Positions 1-5,318 of a stretch of 14,529 nt of DNA are shown in pieces. Location: the NCBI GenBank assembly GCA_001784535.1, contig MFRJ01000096.1:18741-33269 (forward strand). The letters run 5' to 3'. Position 1 is the first letter of the stretch, and every line of letters starts with the position of its first letter. The notes under the pieces were generated by a model that was given only the letters and a program-made list of their open reading frames with translations, was not told where the DNA came from and did no database searches. This DNA comes from Candidatus Melainabacteria bacterium GWA2_34_9 (lineage in GTDB: Bacteria; Cyanobacteriota; Vampirovibrionia; Gastranaerophilales; UBA9971). The position numbers and the translations under genes are program-made.

Positions 1-2
1 TA

Positions 3-626
3 GAGCTTTTAACATGTTCTCGGGAAGTTGAAGAAAATTTAAAAGGCAAGAATATAGCTTTCATACACGCCCCTTATTTCCATAAATGCACAGCCCATGT
101 AAATACTGTCAGAAAAGAGCTCGGCATAAGAACAGTATTTAATCTTCTAGGTCCTTTGACCAATCCTGCTTTTCCGACAGGTCAGGTGATTGGAGTTCCG
201 CGCAAAGAATTATGCCCGAAAATTGCAGAAGCCTTAAAAAATCTCGGCTGTAAAAAAGCTTTGGTTGTAAATGGTTTAAATCCTGTGATGGATGAGATAA
301 GTATTTGCGGAAAAACTTTTATTTCAAGACTTGATAACGGAAAAATAGACAATTTTGAAATTCATCCTGAAGATTATGGGATTAAGCAAGCAAAACTTGA
401 AGATATACAGGGTGATACGCCTGAAGTTAACGCAAAAATCATTGAAGATATATTTAACGGAAAAATTAAAGGAGCGAAGCTTGATATCGTTTTGCTCAAT
501 TCCGCAGCACTTTTGTGGGTTGGGAATGTGGTAAATTCTATCGAAGCAGGATTAAACACCGCAACGGATATTATTCAAAGCGGCAGGGCAGCAAATAAGC
601 TTAACAGTTTAAGAGTAAAAAGCTAG
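3..626 (+). CDS. trpD: Anthranilate phosphoribosyltransferase, C-terminal part (5' truncated by window edge)
   Basis: TrpD transfers a phosphoribosyl group from PRPP to anthranilate, the second committed step of tryptophan synthesis in the cytosol. The frame is open from position 3 to a TAG at 624-626, giving about 207 residues, roughly the last 60% of a normal ~340-residue enzyme. Visible family signatures are VRKELGIRTVFNLLGPLTNP (about residues 37-56 of the fragment), the Mg-binding DE in MDEIS, HPEDYG, and the C-terminal NSAALLW with a closing helix ending in SGRAANKL. Two usually conserved spots differ from the textbook form. The His-Pro-Ala-Met segment before the VR motif reads HKCT, and the usual VHG before the DE motif reads VNG. 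The fold signatures are otherwise intact, so I call a true TrpD or a close TrpD-like paralogue. Its stop codon overlaps that of the small minus-strand gene by 4 nt. Confidence 0.9.
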   Translation, partial: ELLTCSREVEENLKGKNIAFIHAPYFHKCTAHVNTVRKELGIRTVFNLLGPLTNPAFPTGQVIGVPRKELCPKIAEALKNLGCKKALVVNGLNPVMDEISICGKTFISRLDNGKIDNFEIHPEDYGIKQAKLEDIQGDTPEVNAKIIEDIFNGKIKGAKLDIVLLNSAALLWVGNVVNSIEAGLNTATDIIQSGRAANKLNSLRVKS

Positions 627-793
627 TAGACTTCAAAAAACCTTGTATCAGTTCCGCCTTCGCCTATTTGAAACCTTACTGATTTCATACATTTCGGGCA
701 TCTGCCGGCGTATGCGGTACCTTCTTTATTTACATAAATTCTATTGTATACGTTACAGCATTTAAAAAGAACGCTGATAAACTTTTTTTGCAT
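623..793 (-). CDS. Small Cys-rich, zinc-ribbon-like hypothetical protein (56 aa)
   Basis: I do not recognise a named gene. The 56 residues contain Cys12-Cys13 and a Cys32-Pro-Lys-Cys35 knuckle in a layout typical of small zinc ribbons, followed by a glycine-rich stretch (IGEGGTD) and an aromatic tail (RFFEVY). A structural zinc site is inference. I start at the ATG at 791-793, which has a modest GGAA about 9 nt upstream. A longer version would begin at a TTG at 839-841. That codon lies upstream of the best -10 hexamer (827-832), so the longer start would not be transcribed from that promoter. No signal peptide or membrane segment is visible. The TAG stop overlaps the trpD stop on the other strand. 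Low-complexity bias is absent and the Cys knuckle is clean, so I think the gene is real. Confidence 0.65.
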   Translation of the reverse strand: MQKKFISVLFKCCNVYNRIYVNKEGTAYAGRCPKCMKSVRFQIGEGGTDTRFFEVY

Positions 794-826
794 TTTGTTT
801 GTTCCGAAACTTATTTTTAATATCTG

Positions 827-832
827 ATTATA
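827..832 (-). promoter_or_regulatory. Putative -10 box for the 56-aa Cys-rich gene
   Basis: On the minus strand positions 832-827 read TATAAT, a perfect -10 hexamer about 33 nt before the chosen ATG. I see no convincing -35 hexamer at 16-18 nt, so this is a weak call in an AT-rich background. Confidence 0.35.
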
Positions 833-877
833 TTTTATCAAAAAATTCCTTATTTAAAAAACAAAAAGGGCGAGCGA

Positions 878-892
878 GTCGCCGAAGGCGAC
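878..892. repeat. GC-rich hairpin repeat (GTCGCC-GAA-GGCGAC) in an AT-rich intergenic region
   Basis: GTCGCC (878-883) and GGCGAC (887-892) form a perfect 6-bp stem around a GAA loop. The hairpin is flanked on both sides by related GCGAG runs (872-878 and 897-902), a base composition very unlike the surrounding A/T-rich DNA. This looks like a dispersed palindromic intergenic repeat of the kind seen in many bacterial genomes. I see one copy in the window, so the claim that it is repeated rests on its general resemblance to such elements. No reading frame through it looks protein-like. Confidence 0.5.
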
Positions 893-920
893 GGAAAGCG
901 AGCCAAAAAAATAACTCTAG

Positions 921-952
921 CCCCTCCCTTGAGGGAGGGGTTGGGGTGGGTG
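921..952. repeat. C/G palindrome with G-rich tail, dispersed-repeat type
   Basis: CCCCTCCC (921-928) pairs perfectly with GGGAGGGG (933-940) around a TTGA loop and is followed by the G-rich tail TTGGGGTGGGTG (941-952). Palindromes with this CCCCTCCC/GGGAGGGG core and tail recur as short intergenic repeats in many unrelated bacterial assemblies. Stop-free translations of them give meaningless PSLEGGVGVG-like peptides. Four G-runs on the plus strand also make the segment a possible G-quadruplex. It is unlikely to be a terminator: the run that follows the tail is A-rich, not T-rich, on the plus strand. Confidence 0.55.
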
Positions 953-1239
953 ATAAAAAAATTAATTATTTTTTGCATCATTTTTAATTTTTCTCAAACA
1001 AAAGTAGGAGAAATTTAAACCTTGATCAATCAAATTTATGATTAATTTTTTAGGATTTTTCCTGATAAAAGACATGAATTTAGGCTGGAAAAACCCAAAA
1101 TAAAAGCATTTTGGATATAAATACTTAGGATTACATTATATTTTACGCTTTCATAAATATAGACGATGTTATACGAAAGGTGGACTGATAAACTTTTACA
1201 TGTACTCCTTAGAAGACGACGATACACATATCCCTATCT
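953..1239. other. AT-rich stretch without a supported protein gene
   Basis: I find no convincing coding sequence here. Visible structure includes a 7-bp stem with a 6-nt loop (CCAAAAT 1095-1101 with ATTTTGG 1108-1114), an AGGA/TCCT hairpin inside a T/A-rich run (about 1046-1075), and a GGAG at 1006-1009 that precedes only a 21-codon frame starting at ATG 1038. A 33-codon frame runs from ATG 1166 to a TAG at 1265-1267 inside the terminator stem. Its Arg-rich product (four consecutive Arg) does not look like a natural protein. The right end probably belongs to the terminator-ended transcript described separately. Confidence 0.4.
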
Positions 1240-1275
1240 AGCTATGCTTTCTTGCAAAAGAACATAGCTTTTTTA
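1170..1275 (+). ncRNA. Candidate small RNA ending at the 1240-1274 terminator
   Basis: A strong rightward terminator sits here with no plus-strand gene before it: trpD ends 600 nt upstream and its neighbours point leftward. This implies a short plus-strand transcript. A second foldable segment lies just upstream. AAGGTGGAC (1177-1185) can pair, with two mismatches, with GTACTCCTT (1202-1210), placing an SD-like GG-rich run against a CUCCUU. A possible extended -10 (TGT-TATACG, 1167-1175) is visible, but with no good -35. The exact 5' end and function are unknown, and I do not match it to 6S, tmRNA, SRP RNA or RNase P RNA. An unannotated leader peptide is an alternative. Confidence 0.25.
1240..1274 (+). 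terminator. Rho-independent terminator with GCAA loop
   Basis: AGCTATG (1240-1246) pairs with CATAGCT (1263-1269). After a CT bulge, TTCTT (1249-1253) pairs with AAGAA (1258-1262), closing a GCAA loop. Six T residues follow (1269-1274). The minus-strand reading has no T-run after the stem, so the signal is directional, rightward only. It therefore cannot serve the leftward winged-helix gene next to it. Confidence 0.75.
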
Positions 1276-1304
1276 TTGGGAAAAATTACTTGTTTTATAA
1301 ACCT

Positions 1305-1625
1305 TTAATACTCAAAAAAGTGGCAAAAATCTACATCATCGAAGTTGCATAACAACATATAAACAGGATCATCTTCTTCTACCCTCTGAAACCCGTAATC
1401 ATCAAAAAGCCAGTATTTAGGACTAACACCTGTTGAGCGGACAATACCCTTTTCCTGCAATATGTTTAGCTTTTTCTTAACGATATCAATTTTTAAATGG
1501 ACTCTTCTGGCAAGTTCAACAGCAGTAATGCCTTCAGCACAAACCCTGTTTTGAGGATTGCTGAACATAAGCTCAAGACCTATTAGTCTTAATATCTTGT
1601 CATCTTGTTCTACTGCGGTTGTCAT
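1305..1625 (-). CDS. Small winged-helix DNA-binding protein (106 aa), function unknown
   Basis: Residues 33-62 (from ITAVELARR to LQEKGIV) have the spacing of a helix-turn-helix with a recognition helix. They are followed by a short wing (RSTGVSPKYWLF, 63-74), as in MarR/ArsR/Rrf2-like winged helices. The motif KKLNILQEKGIV is typical of the recognition-helix-to-wing transition. The C-terminal 30 residues are acidic and aromatic with two Cys (93, 101), which might sense redox or metal, but that is only a suggestion. I take the ATG at 1623-1625; its Shine-Dalgarno is weak (GAGAG about 12 nt upstream). The gene diverges from tilS across a 198-nt AT-rich region containing inverted repeats that could be its operator. 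I cannot assign a target or family name. Confidence 0.7.
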   Translation of the reverse strand: MTTAVEQDDKILRLIGLELMFSNPQNRVCAEGITAVELARRVHLKIDIVKKKLNILQEKGIVRSTGVSPKYWLFDDYGFQRVEEDDPVYMLLCNFDDVDFCHFFEY

Positions 1626-1683
1626 CTTGAAATTGTTCTCTCATTTGTTGTATATATTGAATTTACCCGAAATACATATTTTT

Positions 1684-1696
1684 ACATGCTACATGT
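1684..1696. promoter_or_regulatory. Short inverted repeat, possible operator between the winged-helix gene and tilS
   Basis: ACATG (1684-1688) and CATGT (1692-1696) form a 5-bp dyad around CTA. It lies 59 nt upstream of the winged-helix start, a plausible place for autoregulation. A 14-bp perfect palindrome of T/A only (TTTTAATATTAAAA, 1761-1774) lies nearer tilS. Both could arise by chance in DNA this AT-rich. Confidence 0.25.
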
Positions 1697-1708
1697 CGGC
1701 ATATTTTC

Positions 1709-1741
1709 AAAAAACTACAGTAAAACTCCATCTTTTACCGT
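1709..1741 (-). promoter_or_regulatory. Terminator-like hairpin in the leader of the winged-helix gene
   Basis: Read on the minus strand, ACGGTAAAA (1741-1733) pairs with TTTTACTGT (1725-1717) at 8 of 9 positions around a 7-nt loop, then AG, then six T (1714-1709). That is the shape of an intrinsic terminator placed about 85 nt before the ATG of the leftward gene. No leftward gene ends here, because tilS runs the other way. It would act as a leader attenuator if transcription starts upstream of 1741. The stem is A/T-rich, so the call is tentative. Confidence 0.35.
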
Positions 1742-1823
1742 AAAAAAACTTAATATTTCGTTTTAATATTAAAATACTTATTTAAATACTCCATTAAAAA
1801 AATTTTTATGGCAATATTTTTAT

Positions 1824-3200
1824 ATGTTATTAAATAGTCTAAAAATTAAAGAAAAAGTTTTAAATTTCCTGAAGAAGTATAATCTTACAGACAAAAATCA
1901 GATATTATTTGTGGCGTTTTCAGGAGGGATTGATTCTGCCTGTCTTCTTGATGTTTTGTTTAAATTATCGCAGGAGTATGGATTTAAACTTGTAGCCGGG
2001 CATTTAAACCATAATTGGAGAGGTGAAGAATCTCTAAAAGAAGAATTAAACGCTAAACAATTTTGTTCAGAAAGAAATATTGAGTTTTACAGCGAAACTT
2101 TGTCGGAAGATCTACCTCGTACTGAAGAAGAAGCTCGAAATCAGCGTTATAAATTTTTCAATAAAATTGCTGATCTGACAAAAGCAACCGCAATAATTAC
2201 GGGGCATACACTTTCTGATCAGATAGAAACCGTTCTTTACAGAATAATTAAAGGGACAGGTATTTCAGGCTTAAAAGGTATTCCTGAAGTCAGAAATCAA
2301 AAAAATTATCCAGCTATATACAGACCATTATTGGAAATTACAAGGGAAGACACAATAGAATATTGCAAGGATAATAATATTACGCCTAATATTGACTCAA
2401 GTAATCTTCAGGAAAAGTATTTAAGAAACAGAGTAAGATTAACCCTTATCCCCGAGTTGCGTACATATAATTCCGGTATTGAAAAGGCTATTTCAAGGCT
2501 TTCTTTGATTTCAAAAGATACAGAAGAGTTAACAGAAGAGTATTTGCGTTTGATAACTCCTGAAATTTACATAGAAGATAATGTTATTTCGACTCAAAAG
2601 TTTGTAAATCTATCTTCTGCTTTGCAAAAAAGAATTTTGTTTGACTTTTTTATAAAAAACAATATTGATCATAATTATGAAAAAATTGAAGAAAACCTGA
2701 ATTTTATCAAGGAAAGTTCGGGCTTAAATTCGGGAAATACTCTTTCTCTAACAAAAAATACATGGCTGTTTGTTTCTTCATCAGAAATAAGAATCATAAA
2801 TCAGATTATAGCCGATAAAACTTCTGAAATCGTCGAGGTTAATCTTGAAGGAGAAGTGTCTTTTCCTTCACTGAATTTGACGTTTAAAATTGAATTATGG
2901 CAGGGAAGAGAATTTTTATTCCCGAAAGAAATTGATAAAAGAGCTTATGTAGACTTAAGTAGGATAAAATCTCCTTTGTATTTAAGAACCAGAAGAGATG
3001 GCGATAAAATCCAGCCTTTTGGGATGAAAGACAAAACTAAACTTAAGAAGTATTTGATAAACAAAGGTGTTCCGGAATTTGAAAGGGATAAACTATTGCT
3101 GCTTATGAATGAAGAGGAAGTTCTCTGGGTTTTGGGAGTGGGAATAAGTGAATTATTAAGAGTTAATAAAATTCCTACTCATGAAATGCGAGTTTTTTAG
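1824..3200 (+). CDS. tilS: tRNA(Ile)-lysidine synthetase
   Basis: TilS uses ATP to attach lysine to C34 of the CAU-anticodon tRNA-Ile, switching it to read AUA codons; it is essential in most bacteria. The N-terminal PP-loop SGGIDS is at residues 33-38, followed by the family segment HLNHNWRGEES. The C-terminal TilS domain is seen in LRTRRDGDKIQPFGM, the Lys-rich KTKLKKYLINKGVP, and ERDK...VLWVLGVGISE. At 458 residues it matches the usual 430-470. The start at 1824 places the PP-loop at the expected distance. No Shine-Dalgarno sequence is visible before this ATG, and the upstream 80 nt are almost pure A/T. It heads a cluster with hpt, an adjacency also known from Firmicutes (tilS-hpt-ftsH); ftsH is absent here. 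Confidence 0.96.
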   Translation: MLLNSLKIKEKVLNFLKKYNLTDKNQILFVAFSGGIDSACLLDVLFKLSQEYGFKLVAGHLNHNWRGEESLKEELNAKQFCSERNIEFYSETLSEDLPRTEEEARNQRYKFFNKIADLTKATAIITGHTLSDQIETVLYRIIKGTGISGLKGIPEVRNQKNYPAIYRPLLEITREDTIEYCKDNNITPNIDSSNLQEKYLRNRVRLTLIPELRTYNSGIEKAISRLSLISKDTEELTEEYLRLITPEIYIEDNVISTQKFVNLSSALQKRILFDFFIKNNIDHNYEKIEENLNFIKESSGLNSGNTLSLTKNTWLFVSSSEIRIINQIIADKTSEIVEVNLEGEVSFPSLNLTFKIELWQGREFLFPKEIDKRAYVDLSRIKSPLYLRTRRDGDKIQPFGMKDKTKLKKYLINKGVPEFERDKLLLLMNEEEVLWVLGVGISELLRVNKIPTHEMRVF

Positions 3201-3209
3201 AATTTTTAG

Positions 3210-3215
3210 TATAAT
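3210..3215 (+). promoter_or_regulatory. Perfect -10 hexamer between tilS and hpt
   Basis: TATAAT occurs 10 nt after the tilS stop and 33 nt before the hpt ATG. No -35 match stands out at 17 nt, so an internal promoter is possible but unproven. hpt could equally be served by read-through from tilS. Confidence 0.35.
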
Positions 3216-3247
3216 TTTAAGTAATTACATTAAAAAAGGATGGGATA

Positions 3248-3796
3248 ATGCAGGTAATTTTAGATAAAAACGAATCAGAACTATTGGAACTGTTCTCAGA
3301 AGAAGCTATTCAAAGAAGAATAAGAGAACTGGCAAAAGAAATTAACAATACTTTTCCTAAAAACGAGGAATTAGTTGTAATTGCTGTTTTGGCAGGTTCA
3401 ATTTTATTTGCTTCAGACTTGATTAAGCGTCTGCATATGCCTATTCAGTTTGAATTTGTTAGACTTTCCAGTTATGGACATGATCAAAAATCAAGCGGAA
3501 ATGTAAAACCTGTAGATTTAACCCTGCCAAGCTTAGAAGGGAAAAATGTTTTAATAGTTGAAGATATTGTAGATACAGGTCACACAGCTAATTTTATGAT
3601 TGATTATATAAAATTGCAGCATAAGCCTGAAAATATCAAATTTGCAACGCTTTTAGATAAAGTCTGCGCAAGACAAAAGCATGTCGATATTAATTATCGC
3701 GGATTTGAAGTGGATGACAAGTTTGTTGTGGGCTATGGACTTGATTATATGGGCTATTATAGAAACCTGCCTTATATTGGATATTTTCCTCAATAG
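3248..3796 (+). CDS. hpt: Hypoxanthine (guanine) phosphoribosyltransferase
   Basis: Hpt salvages hypoxanthine and usually guanine by joining them to PRPP, giving IMP or GMP. The PRPP-binding loop VLIVEDIVDTGHT is at residues 101-113, the flexible-loop SSYG at 74-77, the purine-contacting Lys in LLDK at 138, and DKFVVGYGLDY at 157-167. The enzyme is 182 residues long, normal for the bacterial type I PRTase family. The start has a clear AAAAGGA about 8 nt upstream. It sits 47 nt after tilS and 6 nt before the DUF3326 gene, so all three are probably co-transcribed. Confidence 0.96.
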   Translation: MQVILDKNESELLELFSEEAIQRRIRELAKEINNTFPKNEELVVIAVLAGSILFASDLIKRLHMPIQFEFVRLSSYGHDQKSSGNVKPVDLTLPSLEGKNVLIVEDIVDTGHTANFMIDYIKLQHKPENIKFATLLDKVCARQKHVDINYRGFEVDDKFVVGYGLDYMGYYRNLPYIGYFPQ

Positions 3797-3802
3797 GTTT
3801 TT

Positions 3803-4813
3803 ATGAAAAATAATGATTTTATAGCAGCCTGCATAATTCCAACAGGGATAGGAGCTTCTATAGGAGGATATGCCGGTGATGCTTCTCCATACATAAACCT
3901 CCTGTCAAAAGTTTGTCCTGTAATAACTAACCCTAATTCAGTAAATGCAGCGATTTTTTCAGGAATTAACGATAATATCCTTTATATGGAAGGGTATGCT
4001 ATTGACATGTTTTTTAAAGAGGAAATTGCGCTCAGTCCATCTAAATTCAATAAAATCGGGGTGATTTTTGATAAAGCCATCCCTGAAAAAGTTTTAAATG
4101 TTCACATAAATACTATTAATTCCGTAAAATCGACTTACGGTATAAATATTTTAGGCTATGAATTAACTGAAGAAGAAGCAGGAGTTGATTTTAATGTTTC
4201 AGAATCAGGAATTTCTACAGGTGAGCTAAAAAATCCTGATACACTCATAAATTCTGCCCGAAAACTAATAGACAAAGGCGCAGAAGCTATTGCAGTGGTG
4301 TGTTATTTCGATACTCCTGATGATTTTGACTATGCTAACGGCTCTGGTATAGACCCTGTCGGTGGAGTTGAAGCTGTAATTTCCCATATTTTGACTAGGG
4401 AATTTAACGTTCCTGTCGCTCATGCCCCGGCTTTTGATGAGAATTCGCTTATAATAAGCTCTGAAATAGTTAATAAAAAAGCTGCGGCAGAATATATTAC
4501 ACCGACTTTTCTTCCCTGCATATTATTAGGGCTTTATAATGCACCTAAAATAATCGAAAATTTGTCATTGCGAGAATCGGACATAACTTTAAAAAATATA
4601 AAAGCACTAGTTATACCTTACGATTGTATGGGCGGACTTCCTGTATTAAAGGCGATAGAAAAAAATATTCCTGTTATTGCGGTAGAAGAAAACAAAACGG
4701 TTTTAAATATAATTCCAGAACTTGTTGGAATTGTAGATAAAGTTATTAAAGTTAAAAATTATCAGGAAGCAGCAGGATATTTGCTTGCTATGAAAAATGG
4801 AATATACTTCTAA
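3803..4813 (+). CDS. DUF3326 family protein, function unknown
   Basis: The 336-residue protein resembles the DUF3326 family, which I know mainly from Cyanobacteria. Shared signatures are the Gly-rich N-terminus PTGIGASIGGYAGDASPYIN, the segment NPNSVNAA, LYMEGYAID, the central GAEAIAVVCYF, the acidic GIDPVGGVEAVISHILTR, VPVAHAPAF, and TFLPCILLGLYNAP. There is no signal peptide or membrane span, so it is probably cytosolic. The Gly-rich N-terminus and the conserved Asp, His and Cys suggest an enzyme, possibly nucleotide- or sugar-binding, but the reaction is unknown to me. It starts 6 nt after hpt with only a weak AGG before the ATG, which fits translational coupling in the tilS-hpt operon. 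Its TAA stop overlaps the stop of the 49-codon minus-strand gene. Confidence 0.85.
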   Translation: MKNNDFIAACIIPTGIGASIGGYAGDASPYINLLSKVCPVITNPNSVNAAIFSGINDNILYMEGYAIDMFFKEEIALSPSKFNKIGVIFDKAIPEKVLNVHINTINSVKSTYGINILGYELTEEEAGVDFNVSESGISTGELKNPDTLINSARKLIDKGAEAIAVVCYFDTPDDFDYANGSGIDPVGGVEAVISHILTREFNVPVAHAPAFDENSLIISSEIVNKKAAAEYITPTFLPCILLGLYNAPKIIENLSLRESDITLKNIKALVIPYDCMGGLPVLKAIEKNIPVIAVEENKTVLNIIPELVGIVDKVIKVKNYQEAAGYLLAMKNGIYF

Positions 4814-4959
4814 ATTTCATCAATTTTAGAAAATTCGTCAGATTCTTCAGGTATGTTAAAAAGTCTTTTTTCTCCTGAAAAACCTCTATGTTTTTCATAT
4901 TCGTTTTTTTGTTCCTGCATTTCAAGGAGTTTTTGATACCTTTTTATTTCAGATTTCAT
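4810..4959 (-). CDS. Small charged, helix-rich hypothetical protein (49 aa)
   Basis: This short frame starts at the ATG at 4959-4957 (minus) with a strong Shine-Dalgarno GAGGGTGA about 6 nt upstream, much better than most genes nearby, and ends with TAG at 4812-4810. The product is very hydrophilic. An N-terminal half rich in Lys, Glu and Gln (KRYQKLLEMQEQKNEYEKH) is likely to be helical or coiled coil. It is followed by RGFSGEKRLFNIP and an acidic tail (EESDEFSKIDE). There is no membrane or signal segment. I recognise no family. It diverges from the PC4 gene and its stop overlaps the DUF3326 stop by 4 nt. The strong ribosome site and codon-level coherence support a real gene; conservation would settle it. 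Confidence 0.6.
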   Translation of the reverse strand: MKSEIKRYQKLLEMQEQKNEYEKHRGFSGEKRLFNIPEESDEFSKIDEI

Positions 4960-5029
4960 TTTAGTCACCCTCTTTAATTAAATTATTTAAAAAATATTTA
5001 AAATTTACATTCACAAACTGTTTAATTAT

Positions 5030-5058
5030 TTGTAGTTATGGTTTGATTTTTATAGAAT
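5030..5058 (+). promoter_or_regulatory. Putative sigma70-type promoter for the PC4-priA operon
   Basis: TTGTAG (5030-5035) and TAGAAT (5053-5058) are separated by exactly 17 nt, placing a start near 5065 and leaving a short leader of about 28 nt before the PC4 ATG. The region between the divergent 49-codon gene and PC4 is 133 nt of A/T-rich DNA, the expected place for promoters in both directions. Confidence 0.5.
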
Positions 5059-5092
5059 AGAAAAATCAAAGGTAATTAAGGAGATTGGCAAA

Positions 5093-5317
5093 ATGTCCGA
5101 AAAGAAAGTTATAGCGACAATTCCGCGTACTGCAACAGAGGAAATCCAGGTTCAATTAAGCGAATATAAAGGCAAAAAATTCCTTGACCTGAGAATTTTT
5201 TATACGACAGATGCGGGAGCAACATGGCTTCCTACTAAAAAGGGTGTTGCAATTTATCCGGAGCATCTTGAAGAGTTAAAAGAAGCTATAGAGCTTGCAC
5301 AAAAAGAGCTTGAGTGA
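5093..5317 (+). CDS. Transcriptional coactivator p15 / PC4-family ssDNA-binding protein
   Basis: The 74-residue protein matches the PC4 C-terminal domain family. A basic N-terminal strand region is followed by EEIQVQLSEYKGKKFLDLR, then an aromatic strand IFYTTDAGATWLPTKKGVAI with the hallmark W-x-P-T-KKG, and a C-terminal amphipathic helix (YPEHLEELKEAIELAQKEL). Family members dimerise and bind single-stranded or melted DNA. Bacterial versions are small and mostly uncharacterised, and may act in transcription, repair or recombination. The ATG at 5093 has a good AAGGAG 9 nt upstream. The 3' end overlaps or abuts the priA start, so the two are translated as a coupled pair; a shared role in ssDNA or fork biology is inference. 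Confidence 0.9.
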   Translation: MSEKKVIATIPRTATEEIQVQLSEYKGKKFLDLRIFYTTDAGATWLPTKKGVAIYPEHLEELKEAIELAQKELE

Positions 5318-5318
5318 G

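Noticed and set aside
799..987. 62-codon plus-strand frame through the two GC-rich palindromes
   Set aside because: It is an artefact of translating palindromic repeats (Arg-rich and PSLEGGVGVG-like peptide).
1042..1227. 61-codon minus-strand frame in the 953-1304 gap
   Set aside because: The composition is not protein-like, there is no ribosome site, and it is antisense to the likely plus-strand RNA.
1166..1267. 33-codon plus-strand frame ending inside the terminator stem
   Set aside because: The product has four consecutive Arg and no ribosome site precedes the ATG; kept only as an alternative reading of the candidate small RNA.
1020..1270. Known structured RNAs (6S, tmRNA, SRP RNA, RNase P RNA, common riboswitches)
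   Set aside because: I looked for their conserved cores and saw none of them.
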